Shown here one piece after another: positions 16,859 to 24,563 of a DNA stretch of 64,000 bases. The notes beneath the pieces were generated by a model. The model saw only the letters and a list, made by a program, of their open reading frames with translations. It had not been told where the DNA came from and searched no databases. This stretch comes from Paracoccaceae bacterium (lineage in GTDB: Bacteria > Pseudomonadota > Alphaproteobacteria > Rhodobacterales > Rhodobacteraceae): positions 113,867 to 177,866 of the forward strand of contig CANNIA010000002.1 of NCBI GenBank assembly GCA_947504705.1. The letters are read 5' to 3'. A program made the position numbers and the translations under genes. Position 1 is the first letter of the stretch; each line of letters opens with the position of its first letter.

Positions 16859-17923
16859 TCAGTCGGTCAAGTCCACCATCGCCTCGATTTCCACCCGCAT
16901 TTGCGGATAGGACAGGGTCTTGAACCCCGCCAGAACCGCCGGAACCGGGCCGCGCCCAAGGGCCAAAAGCTCTGCCGCGCCGGGGGCCACGCCCGCAAGC
17001 CCCCCTTCCGGCACTTCGTAATAGACGCCAAGGTGCAGCTGTTGGCGCACCTTTCCCAGCCCATCAGCCACCCGGTCGATGCAGCCAAGGCTTCGACGCA
17101 CTTGCCGGTCAAGGTGATCCGGGTCGATGACCTGCGCCTGCGCGTCCAGCGAGACCTGCCCGCCGACAAAGCCGATGCCACCGCAGGCCAGCCCGTGTTT
17201 GTAGGGCAGATGGATTGGCCAATCCCATAGCCCCTCGGGCCAGCTATGCGTCTTGGGCAGGGCCTGGCCATCCTCGCCGATCATCCCCATCAGTTCGATC
17301 TGGATCGACCTGCCCTCGGGCAAGGCCACCGGCAAGGATATCGCCGTCGCAATCGGGCCTGGTTCGACATAGAAACTTGCCGTTGCAAGGGCCGAAGGCG
17401 CCCAGGCCTCTTTGGTGCCCTCGGCGTGATACCAGCGGTTCATCTTGACGACATCGCCAAAGCCAGCCCCCAAGCCCGCAAGTGTCTGGCCCAAGGCCTG
17501 CATGACCGACCGGCTTTCATCGGCCAAACTGCCGACCGTCGCCCCCGCCTGACCACCCAGAAAAAGGAACCGCCCCTGCCGCAGCCCGGCGACGAAGGGC
17601 CCCGCCCCCACCGTAGCAAGCCGCTTGCGCGGAACCGCCACCGCCTCGACCGACAAAGCGCCATCGCCCGGACCGGCCCAGGCCACCGGCACCAGCGTCA
17701 AAGTGGTCTGCAGGCCATTGGGCAAGACAGCCCCCAAAGCTGCACGCAGCGCTTGGGGATCAAAAGCGTCATGCCCGTAGAAGGCGCGCAGAAGACAAAG
17801 GTCGCAAAGACTCGCCCCCTGACCCTCCAGCGAAAGGGCGATTGCCGCGATCTGTTCGGCCGGACTGCCAGCAGCCCCGCCGGTCATCACCAATTCGCCG
17901 ATCCTTGCTGCCGTCAGCACCAT
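16859..17923 (-). CDS. Double-domain Rid/YjgF-like protein
   Basis: The 354-residue protein reads as an N-terminal unit (about 1-110) followed by two Rid/YjgF-like repeats. One is VAGLRQGRFLFLGGQAGATVG ... GLGAGFGDVVKMNRWYH. The other is LACGGIGFVGGQVSLDAQAQVI ... VADGLGKVRQQLHLGVYY. Rid proteins hydrolyse reactive enamine/imine intermediates, but it is unclear whether this copy is catalytic: the Arg that binds the substrate carboxylate is not obvious. The start at 17923 (MVLTAARIGEL) has AAGGGGAAG upstream, and the longer frame to 18028 runs through the regulatory element and is rejected. The 11-bp AAGAC array lies 66 bases upstream. Confidence 0.7.
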   Translation of the reverse strand: MVLTAARIGELVMTGGAAGSPAEQIAAIALSLEGQGASLCDLCLLRAFYGHDAFDPQALRAALGAVLPNGLQTTLTLVPVAWAGPGDGALSVEAVAVPRKRLATVGAGPFVAGLRQGRFLFLGGQAGATVGSLADESRSVMQALGQTLAGLGAGFGDVVKMNRWYHAEGTKEAWAPSALATASFYVEPGPIATAISLPVALPEGRSIQIELMGMIGEDGQALPKTHSWPEGLWDWPIHLPYKHGLACGGIGFVGGQVSLDAQAQVIDPDHLDRQVRRSLGCIDRVADGLGKVRQQLHLGVYYEVPEGGLAGVAPGAAELLALGRGPVPAVLAGFKTLSYPQMRVEIEAMVDLTD

Positions 17924-17944
17924 GACACTTCCCCTTCCCGACCT

Positions 17945-18026
17945 GATTCGCAGCCTAAGGTTAACAAAGCTTGGCCGCGCCGCGTGGGAAGACGCTTGGA
18001 AGACACATGGAAGACGCGGGCAAGAC
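17945..18026 (-). promoter_or_regulatory. Composite regulatory element, copy 2: four 11-bp AAGAC repeats plus GGTTAAC and GATTCG
   Basis: AAGAC occurs at 17989, 18000, 18011 and 18022, exactly 11 bp apart. GGTTAAC lies at 17959-17965 and GATTCG at 17945-17950. GATTCG-to-GGTTAAC spacing (14 bp between starts) is the same as in copy 1, and GGTTAAC to the first AAGAC is 30 bp here and 29 bp there. The run TGGAAGACACATGGAAGAC is shared by both copies. An inverted GTCTTCC follows at 18031-18037. It lies between the Rid-like gene and the divergent zinc-finger gene. Confidence 0.6.
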
Positions 18027-18161
18027 AAGTGTCTTCCGGGTAAACCCTTGACCTAACGCACAGAACGCCGCCTCAGCCTGACAAGAGGCGCAAACGGCTC
18101 CCTTGTGCCTCCCGTCCCTTCCCCGCTAAAAGCAATCACGGACAGAATAGGAACCCGACCC

Positions 18162-18353
18162 ATGCCAATCGAAGCCCCCGAGACCCAGACCGTCACCAGC
18201 TGGAAAGTCGCCTGCGACGGCGGCGAGGGTGCGCTTGGCCATCCGCGCGTCTGGCTTTCGATCCCGCAAGACACCGGATTTGTCGAATGCGGCTATTGCG
18301 ACAAGCGCTATGTCATCGACCGCGCCCACACCCACGCCCACGACGACCACTAG
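18162..18353 (+). CDS. CHCC-type zinc-finger domain protein
   Basis: The 63-residue protein has the zf-CHCC family core: CDGG near residue 18, [10 protein letters not shown], and [12 protein letters not shown] (Cys-x2-Cys), with a His-rich tail. Ligands would be Cys18, His27, Cys43 and Cys46. The family includes the small mitochondrial complex I subunit NDUFS6 and many short bacterial proteins. A zinc- or complex-assembly role is an inference. The start at 18162 fits the family, and a longer frame from 18105 is less likely. Confidence 0.85.
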   Translation: MPIEAPETQTVTSWKVACDGGEGALGHPRVWLSIPQDTGFVECGYCDKRYVIDRAHTHAHDDH

Positions 18354-18382
18354 GGTCTTGCCCGACCCGCTGCCCCGAGGGC

Positions 18383-18426
18383 GCAAATCTTTTCGAAAAG
18401 ATTTGCAAAAGCCTTCCAAGGCTTTT
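18383..18426. terminator. Double hairpin, repeat-B-like, probable terminator
   Basis: A perfect palindrome GCAAATCTTTT-CG-type stem (18383-18406) is followed directly by AAAAGCCTT-CC-AAGGCTTTT (18407-18426), which ends in TTTT. It lies 30 bases after the zinc-finger gene and just before the next gene, so termination of the former is likely. Confidence 0.65.
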
Positions 18427-18440
18427 GGCCCCTGACCCCG

Positions 18441-19109
18441 ATGCACCACGCATTTCGCCTCGTCGCCCTTACCCTCGCTCTGCCACTCCTTTACCTCGCG
18501 GCCAGCTTCATCCTGCCGCTGATCCCCGGCCCCGGTCCTGACTACACCGGCCGACCCGCCCATACCATCGGCCTTCTGCAAGGCCCGATCCATACCGACA
18601 TCCTCTTCCTGCTCACCCCCGAGGTCCGCGCCCGCTTTGCCTTTGCCGAAGAAGCAGGCGTGCCGGTGAACCATCCGGGGGCGGAATGGCTTCTCCTTGG
18701 CTGGGGCTCGGCGGGCTTTTACACGACGGCCGGAACCTATGCCGACATCACCACCTCAGCCGTCCTGACCGCTGCGACCGGGGATGACGCTGTGATCCGG
18801 GTTGACGTCTTCGGCCCCCTCAACCCTATGCCAAACCTGCGTTTTCTCGAGCTTTCGGAACGGCAGTATCAGGCGCTTCTGACCGAAACCACCAAGGCCA
18901 TCGCCAGCCAGACACCCCTTGACCACCCCGGCTTTACCGACACCGACGCGTTCTTTCCCGCCCATGGCCATTTCAGCGGCTTTCGCACCTGTAACGTCTG
19001 GCTGGGCGAAACCCTGCGCGCCTCGGGCATTCCCTTCGGGCTTTGGACGCCCGCCAACTGGTCGGTCACCCTGTCGCTTGACTGGCACCTTTCCGGCCAA
19101 ATCCAGTAG
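18441..19109 (+). CDS. DUF2459 / TIGR02117 family membrane-anchored protein
   Basis: The 222-residue protein has an N-terminal TM/signal segment (about 7-30) and the TIGR02117 pattern: IGLLQGPIHTDILFLL, WLLLGWGSAGFYTT, FRTCNVWLGETLRASGI and GLWTPANWSV. Conserved Gly, His and Cys residues in these motifs suggest an enzyme-like fold facing the periplasm. The function is unknown, and the family was first noticed near urease genes in some bacteria. It begins directly after a double hairpin and is followed after 51 bases by polA. Confidence 0.8.
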   Translation: MHHAFRLVALTLALPLLYLAASFILPLIPGPGPDYTGRPAHTIGLLQGPIHTDILFLLTPEVRARFAFAEEAGVPVNHPGAEWLLLGWGSAGFYTTAGTYADITTSAVLTAATGDDAVIRVDVFGPLNPMPNLRFLELSERQYQALLTETTKAIASQTPLDHPGFTDTDAFFPAHGHFSGFRTCNVWLGETLRASGIPFGLWTPANWSVTLSLDWHLSGQIQ

Positions 19110-19160
19110 CCCTTTGCCCCCCTTTCTGCCAATAATCCCCCGCAACGCAGGGAGACGACC

Positions 19161-21992
19161 ATGAGTTTCGGCAAGGGCCATCACCTTCATCTGATCGACG
19201 GCTCGGCCTACATCTTCCGCGCCTATCACGGGCTGCCGCCCCTGACCCGCAAGTCCGACGGCTTGCCGATCGGTGCCGTGGCAGGGTTCTGCAACATCCT
19301 CTGGAACGAGATTTCGACTGGAAAACGCGCCGGGGCCGCGACCCATATTGCGGTGATCTTCGACCATTCCGCCAAAACCTTCCGCAACGAGATCTACCCC
19401 CTGTACAAGGCCAACCGCCCCGAGCTGCCGGAAGACCTGCGCCCGCAGTTCCCCCTCACCCGCGACGCCACCCGGGCCTTCAACGTCGCCTGCATCGAGA
19501 CCCCGGGGTTCGAGGCGGATGACATCATCGCCACCCTTGCGCGGCTGGCCGTGGAGGCGGGGGGAAGCTGCACCATCATCTCCTCCGACAAGGACCTGAT
19601 GCAGCTGATCGGCCCCGGCATCGACATGTTCGACCCGATGAAGACCCGGAAAATCGGCCCGGATGAGGTGATGGAGAAATTCGGTGTCCCGCCCGAGAAA
19701 GTTATTGATGTTCAATCCCTTGCCGGTGACAGCACCGACAACGTCCCCGGCGCGCCGGGCATCGGGTTGAAGACCGCCGCCCTCCTCATCCAGGAATACG
19801 GCGACCTTGATACGCTGCTGACTCGCGCTGGTGAAATCAAGCAGCCCAAGCGCCGCGAAGCCTTGATGGACAACGCCGACCTGATCCGCATTTCCCGCGA
19901 TCTGGTGACGCTGAAGACCGACACGCCGGTCGACATCAGCCTCGATGACCTTGTGGTCAGACAGCCCGACCCCGACGCGATTATGGGCTTTCTTGCGGCG
20001 ATGGAATTCCGCACCCTGACCAAGCGCGTCGCCGACAAGCTGGGCATCACGCCCCCCGCTTTGCCGGAGTCCGGGTCGCTAGAGGTGAAGGGCGCGCATG
20101 AGGATACCCCGTCGAACGAAGAGCGCCTGCCCTTCGACCACGCCTCCTATGAATGCATCCGCGACAGGGTGGCGCTTGACCGCTGGATCGCCCATATCCG
20201 CGACATCGGCCATGTGGCCGTCGATACCGAAACCACCAGCCTTGACGAGATGCAGGCCGATCTGGTCGGCATTTCCCTTTGCGTCGATGCAGGCATTGCC
20301 GCCTATATCCCGCTGGGCCACACCACCGGCGGCGGTGACCTTTTCGGCGCGACTGCGCTGGCCGAAGGCCAATTGCCGATGGAGGCAACCCTCGCCGCGC
20401 TGAAGCCGGTGCTTGAGGACGCCGCGATCCTCAAGATCGGCCAGAACATGAAATACGACTGGAAGATATTCGCCCGCCAAGGGATCCGCATCGCCCCTTT
20501 CGACGACACCATGCTGATGAGCTATGCCATGCAGGCGGGCCTGAACAACCACGGCATGGACACGCTCTCCGACCTCTATCTCGGCCACCAGCCGATCCCG
20601 ATCAAGACCCTCTTGGGCAGCGGCAAGGCTCAGATTACCTTCGACAAAGTCGCCATCGACGACGCGGTGAAATATGCTGCCGAAGACGCCGATGTCACCC
20701 TGCGCCTGTGGCAGCTGTTCAAGCCGCAACTGCACCGGGCGCGCGTCACCACCGTCTATGAAACCCTCGAACGCCCGCTGGTCCCCGTTCTGGCCGAAAT
20801 GGAGATGACCGGCATCAAGGTCAACCGCGAGGTCCTTCGTGGCATGTCCAATGTCTTCGCGCAAAAGCTGGTGCAGCTGGAGGAGGAAATCCAGTCCATC
20901 GCGGGCGAAAAGTTTAATGTCGGCTCCCCCAAACAACTGGGCGAAATCCTCTTTGACCGGCTGCAAATTCCTGGTGGAGAGAAGGGCAAGACCGGGGCCT
21001 ATGGCACCGGCGCGGATATCCTCGAAGACATCACCACGCTGGAAGACAGCCACCCCACGGGCGCGAAACTGGCCGCACTCGTCCTTGACTGGCGCCAGAT
21101 CGCTAAGCTGAAATCCACCTATACCGATGCCCTGCAAGAGGCGATCAACCCCGACACCCACCGCGTTCATACCAGCTATTCCATCGCGGGGGCGAACACC
21201 GGCCGCCTGGCCTCGACCGACCCGAACCTGCAGAACATCCCCGTGCGCACCGAAGAAGGCCGCCGCATCCGCGAGGCGTTCATCGCCCCGCCGGGCCGGG
21301 TGCTGGTCAGCCTCGATTATTCCCAGATCGAGCTGCGCATTCTGGCCCATATCGCCGAAATCCCCGCCCTGCAGCAGGCGTTCAAGGACGGCATCGACAT
21401 TCACGCCATGACCGCGTCCGAGATGTTCAACGTCCCCCTCGACCAGATGACCCCCGACATCCGCCGCAAGGCCAAGGCGATCAACTTCGGCGTCATCTAC
21501 GGCATCTCCGGCTTTGGCCTTGCCCGCAACCTGCGCATTCCGCGCAGCGAAGCGCAGGGCTTCATCGACCGCTATTTCGAGCGTTTCCCCGGCATCAAGG
21601 AATACATGTCCGAAACTGTCAAATTCGCGCAGGCGAACGGCTATGTGCAGACGCTGTTCGGTCGGAAAATCCACACCCCCGAGATCAACGCCAAAGGCCC
21701 CGGCGCCGGTTTCGCCAAACGCGCCGCGATCAACGCGCCCATTCAGGGGACAGCCGCAGACGTGATCCGCCGCGCGATGATAAGGATGCCCGCCGCCATC
21801 GCCGCGATCGACGCGAAAATGCTGTTGCAAGTCCACGACGAACTCTTGTTCGAAGTGGACGAAGCGCAGGCCGATATCCTTGCTGCCGCAGCCAAAGAGA
21901 TCATGGAAAACGCCCACCATCCGGCAGTGTCGCTAAGGGTCGCGCTGACCGTCGAATCCGGCAAGGGCCGCAACTGGGCGGAGGCGCATTGA
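19161..21992 (+). CDS. polA: DNA polymerase I
   Basis: The 943-residue protein has all three PolI domains. The 5' nuclease domain (about 1-290) shows LIDGSAYIFRAYHG, PGFEADDIIAT, SSDKDLMQL and GAPGIGLKTA. The 3'-5' proofreading exonuclease (about 340-520) keeps its acidic residues in VAVDTETTSLDE, NMKYDWKIF and YAAEDADVTLRLW. The polymerase domain (about 560-943) has motif A DYSQIELRILAHI (about 717), motif B RRKAKAINFGVIYGISGFG and motif C LLQVHDELLFEV (about 891). Proofreading is therefore expected to be active. GGGAG precedes the ATG. The stop overlaps a TTG start of the next gene. Confidence 0.98.
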   Translation: MSFGKGHHLHLIDGSAYIFRAYHGLPPLTRKSDGLPIGAVAGFCNILWNEISTGKRAGAATHIAVIFDHSAKTFRNEIYPLYKANRPELPEDLRPQFPLTRDATRAFNVACIETPGFEADDIIATLARLAVEAGGSCTIISSDKDLMQLIGPGIDMFDPMKTRKIGPDEVMEKFGVPPEKVIDVQSLAGDSTDNVPGAPGIGLKTAALLIQEYGDLDTLLTRAGEIKQPKRREALMDNADLIRISRDLVTLKTDTPVDISLDDLVVRQPDPDAIMGFLAAMEFRTLTKRVADKLGITPPALPESGSLEVKGAHEDTPSNEERLPFDHASYECIRDRVALDRWIAHIRDIGHVAVDTETTSLDEMQADLVGISLCVDAGIAAYIPLGHTTGGGDLFGATALAEGQLPMEATLAALKPVLEDAAILKIGQNMKYDWKIFARQGIRIAPFDDTMLMSYAMQAGLNNHGMDTLSDLYLGHQPIPIKTLLGSGKAQITFDKVAIDDAVKYAAEDADVTLRLWQLFKPQLHRARVTTVYETLERPLVPVLAEMEMTGIKVNREVLRGMSNVFAQKLVQLEEEIQSIAGEKFNVGSPKQLGEILFDRLQIPGGEKGKTGAYGTGADILEDITTLEDSHPTGAKLAALVLDWRQIAKLKSTYTDALQEAINPDTHRVHTSYSIAGANTGRLASTDPNLQNIPVRTEEGRRIREAFIAPPGRVLVSLDYSQIELRILAHIAEIPALQQAFKDGIDIHAMTASEMFNVPLDQMTPDIRRKAKAINFGVIYGISGFGLARNLRIPRSEAQGFIDRYFERFPGIKEYMSETVKFAQANGYVQTLFGRKIHTPEINAKGPGAGFAKRAAINAPIQGTAADVIRRAMIRMPAAIAAIDAKMLLQVHDELLFEVDEAQADILAAAAKEIMENAHHPAVSLRVALTVESGKGRNWAEAH

Positions 21993-22555
21993 GCGATTCC
22001 CTTCCCTTCGCCACCCCCTCCGACTGGCGCGCCTGGCTTCTGGCCAACCACGCGTCGGCCCCCGAACTGACCCTGAAGCTTTTCAAGAAGGCCAGTGGCA
22101 CCCCCTCGCTCACCTGGGAGGAGGCCGTCATCGAGGCCCTGGCCTTCGGCTGGATCGACAGCACCAAACGCCCCGGCGGCCCCGACCATTGGTTTCAGCG
22201 CTTCAGCCCTCGCAAGCCCCGCTCGGGCTGGAGTCAGAAGAACCGAGCCCATGTCGAAAAGCTGATCGCCGAAGGCCGGATGACCCCGGCGGGCCTTGTC
22301 CATGTCGAAGCCGCAAAGGCCGACGGCCGCTGGGACGCAGCCTACTCTGGCGGGGCAGGTGCCGAAGTCCCGCAGGATTTCCTCGACGCGCTGGCCCGGA
22401 ATGCCGACGCGGCAAATACCTACAACACGCTGAACGCGCAGAACCGCTACGCCATCTACTACCGCCTTACCACCGCCAAACGCCCAGAGACCCGCGCCAA
22501 GCGCGTCGCTGCATTCGTCGACATGCTTGCACGCGGCGAAAGGCTCCATCCGTGA
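21989..22555 (+). CDS. YdeI/OmpD-associated family protein
   Basis: The 188-residue protein reads SLPFATPSDWRAWLLANHA, LTWEEAVIEALAFGWIDSTKRP and YRLTTAKRPETRAKRVAAFVDMLARGE, the layout of YdeI-like (OmpD-associated) proteins. The start is TTG at 21989, overlapping the polA stop as TTGA, with GGAGG six bases upstream, so it is translationally coupled to polA. The family has no firm biochemical role. Confidence 0.85.
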   Translation: MSDSLPFATPSDWRAWLLANHASAPELTLKLFKKASGTPSLTWEEAVIEALAFGWIDSTKRPGGPDHWFQRFSPRKPRSGWSQKNRAHVEKLIAEGRMTPAGLVHVEAAKADGRWDAAYSGGAGAEVPQDFLDALARNADAANTYNTLNAQNRYAIYYRLTTAKRPETRAKRVAAFVDMLARGERLHP

Positions 22556-22693
22556 CTTCGGCGACGACCGGCACTCATTGATTGGCGCGGATGCTTACAC
22601 CCAATGACCTTGCAGCACTTGACTGGATCGCCGGAAATCCCTTGCGCCCCAGCGGAAGGGTCATTTAGCCCAATCCTGCCATGGTCGCCCCTC

Positions 22694-22739
22694 TTGCTTG
22701 GCTTGGCTAGGGTTTTCCCTACCCGGCCCGCCCAAGCAA
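22694..22739. other. Nested inverted repeat in the 22556-22825 gap
   Basis: Outer arms TTGCTTGG and CCAAGCAA enclose an inner TAGGG-TTTT-CCCTA stem. It may be a terminator for the polA-YdeI unit or a leader structure of the next gene. The rest of the 270-bp gap holds nothing recognised. Confidence 0.4.
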
Positions 22740-22825
22740 CCTGCGGCATTCCCTACCCCCACCTATCTTGCCGCAACTCGGTCAATGGTCCACCTTCCAG
22801 GCATAAGAATTCAGGAGCCTTCCCG

Positions 22826-23149
22826 ATGCTGACCCGCTGCCTTGTCCTTGCGACCATGTTCTTCTCGACCCCGGCCCTGGCCGAGACCGAGCTTGCCGAC
22901 CAGACCACAAGCGCGGTCTACATCCTTGGCGATGTTGCTGACGGCAAGGTGACCCTTACCTCCAAGGCCGATGGCGAAATGGATGCCTATGTCCTGTCGC
23001 AGGACACTTGCTATGCCGAACACCCGATCTATGGCATGGGTGCCTGGCAGGTGGTCGAAGGCGGCTGGCGCATCATGGTGCAAGACACCCAGATCGTCAG
23101 CTTCGAAGGTGCCGGCCCGCTTGAAAACCCCGCCTGCGTCCCGCAGTGA
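22826..23149 (+). CDS. Small secreted protein of unknown function
   Basis: The 107-residue product has a clear signal peptide (MLTRCLVLATMFFSTPALA) and a mature part of about 88 residues with Cys at two places (DTCYAEHP and NPACVPQ) that could form a disulfide. AGGAG lies 9 bases upstream of the ATG. No family was recognised. The stop overlaps the GTG start of the next gene (GTGA). Confidence 0.7.
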   Translation: MLTRCLVLATMFFSTPALAETELADQTTSAVYILGDVADGKVTLTSKADGEMDAYVLSQDTCYAEHPIYGMGAWQVVEGGWRIMVQDTQIVSFEGAGPLENPACVPQ

Positions 23150-23505
23150 TCGCCACCTGGCCTGAACTCAAATCCCTCGCCCTCGGGCTGAACCTGCCCG
23201 AGGTCACCCTTGCCCACCCTTGGGGCCACGAAGTCCTGAAAGCTCATGCCAAGATGTGGTGCTACTGGGCCGCCCTTGCCGATGGCGCCCCCTTCAAGGC
23301 CGGGCCGGACGAACGCGAGATGCTGCTTGCCGCCGATCCCGAGACCTTCTTCCTCCACCCCCATTACACCCCGCACGGGTTGATCCTCGCCCGCGCCGGC
23401 CGGATCGACGAAGCTTGGGCCAAGGCGCGCCTGATCCAGCAATGGCGCAATGCCGCTCCGAAACGCTGGCTGAAAACCTGGGACGCCGCCAACCCGGCAC
23501 TCTGA
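23146..23505 (+). CDS. MmcQ/YjbR family DNA-binding-like protein
   Basis: The 119-residue protein fits the MmcQ/YjbR (DUF419) family: LPEVTLAHPWGHEVLKAHAKMW, a middle region with EREMLLAADPETFFLHPHY, and LIQQWRNAAPKRWLKTWDA. The start is GTG, overlapping the previous stop. YjbR folds resemble a double-wing DNA-binding motif, but its role is not established. Confidence 0.85.
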   Translation: MIATWPELKSLALGLNLPEVTLAHPWGHEVLKAHAKMWCYWAALADGAPFKAGPDEREMLLAADPETFFLHPHYTPHGLILARAGRIDEAWAKARLIQQWRNAAPKRWLKTWDAANPAL

Positions 23506-23514
23506 CAAGCCCTT

Positions 23515-23660
23515 TCTCTTCCCAAATATCCCCGGGGGGAGGGGCCGCATGGCCCCTGGGGGGCAGCGCCCCCTACGCCCCTAGGACCCGTGCCCTGCAC
23601 GGGACCGAGAGACCAGACTTGCGGCGGCACGCCGCTCAATTTGAAAACCGTCCTAACGGT
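23515..23660. repeat. Hairpin cluster with a diverged repeat A
   Basis: A diverged copy of repeat A (core CCCAAATATCC) is followed by four perfect hairpins: AGGGGCC-GCAT-GGCCCCT (23540-23557), CCCGTGC-CCT-GCACGGG (23587-23603), GCGGCG-GCA-CGCCGC (23621-23635) and ACCGT-CCTA-ACGGT (23647-23660). It lies between two convergent genes, so bidirectional termination is plausible. Confidence 0.7.
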
Positions 23661-24108
23661 CGATCCGGGCCTGATAGCAGTTGTTCCGCGCCGACCGCAC
23701 ATGCAGATAGGCCACCCTCGGATCGGCAAACAGCTCCGCCGCCCGCAAAGGGATCGACTCGCTCGCCACCACCCGCCCGGTGCCATAGACGATCCGGTCA
23801 TCCGCCCCATAGCCCCGTACGATGTATTCCGGCGAGGCCAGCGCTTCGGGCCTGGCATCCCCGCCACCACGCTCGCAATGGTCAGCACACAGGAAAATCG
23901 GCCCCAGCTCGGCATAGGGCTGGAGGCTCGGGAACGGCCGGTGCGCCAGGATCAGCATCCCCGCCCCTTCCGGGATCATCCCTAGGCAATGCCGACAGGG
24001 ATTGCCACCTCCATCCGAAACCGCTCGTTCCGGCAGCTGCCCATTCGCGTCCAGCCCCCCGGCCTGATAGTGGCGGGCTTGTTCCGTTGGCATCGCTACA
24101 TAGTGCAT
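23653..24108 (-). CDS. DUF1203 domain protein
   Basis: The 151-residue protein matches DUF1203: NPCRHCLGMIPEGAGMLILAHRPFP, GPIFLCADHCER and, near the C-terminus, AYLHVRSARNNCYQARIDR. Conserved Cys and His residues (CRHC, CADHC) suggest metal binding, but no activity is known. The start at 24108 (MHYVAMPTEQ) has GGAGG seven bases upstream. A longer frame to 24153 is rejected. Confidence 0.85.
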   Translation of the reverse strand: MHYVAMPTEQARHYQAGGLDANGQLPERAVSDGGGNPCRHCLGMIPEGAGMLILAHRPFPSLQPYAELGPIFLCADHCERGGGDARPEALASPEYIVRGYGADDRIVYGTGRVVASESIPLRAAELFADPRVAYLHVRSARNNCYQARIDR

Positions 24109-24187
24109 CGCATCCTCCATTTTTCCGGAAGATGCCCGCGCCAGGCCGCACAAGCGACCCGAAGCTTGCGGAATTACGTGGGCCGGT

Positions 24188-24559
24188 TCAGACGGGCTCG
24201 ACCATCCGTCCCATCACCCGGCCTCCCAGGATATGCAGGTGGTAATGTGGCACTTCCTGCATCCCATGCGGCCCGGTGTTGGTGATCGCGCGGAACCCTT
24301 CCGGCCCGGTCAGCCCCAGAATCGCGCAGGTTTTGGCAACGGTCCGGTGGAAATCCACAATCTCTTCTGCTGATGCCTCGGCTGCAAAATGGTCAAGGCT
24401 GACATAGGCGCCCTTCGGGATCGCCAACACATGCACCGGGGCCAGCGGCCGGATGTCATGGAAGACCAGCGTATGCGGGGTTTCCATCACCGTCTTGTTC
24501 GGGATCTCGCCGCGCAGGATCCGGGCGAAGATATTGGTCGGGTCGTAGCTCCAGCTCAT
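24188..24559 (-). CDS. HIT-family nucleotide-binding protein
   Basis: The 123-residue protein has the histidine-triad pattern PHYHLHILGG near residue 105-115 and the N-terminal NIFARILRGEIPNKTV of HINT/HIT hydrolases. VLAIPKGAYVSLDHF is also family-typical. These small cytoplasmic proteins hydrolyse nucleotide phosphoramidates. The ATG at 24559 lies 4 bases after the stop of the upstream glycosyltransferase gene, so the two are co-transcribed. Confidence 0.92.
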   Translation of the reverse strand: MSWSYDPTNIFARILRGEIPNKTVMETPHTLVFHDIRPLAPVHVLAIPKGAYVSLDHFAAEASAEEIVDFHRTVAKTCAILGLTGPEGFRAITNTGPHGMQEVPHYHLHILGGRVMGRMVEPV

Positions 24560-24563
24560 TTGG

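Noticed and set aside
20079-21920. 613-codon open frame antisense to polA
   Set aside because: The plus strand encodes an intact DNA polymerase I over the same bases; the antisense product has no recognisable domain.
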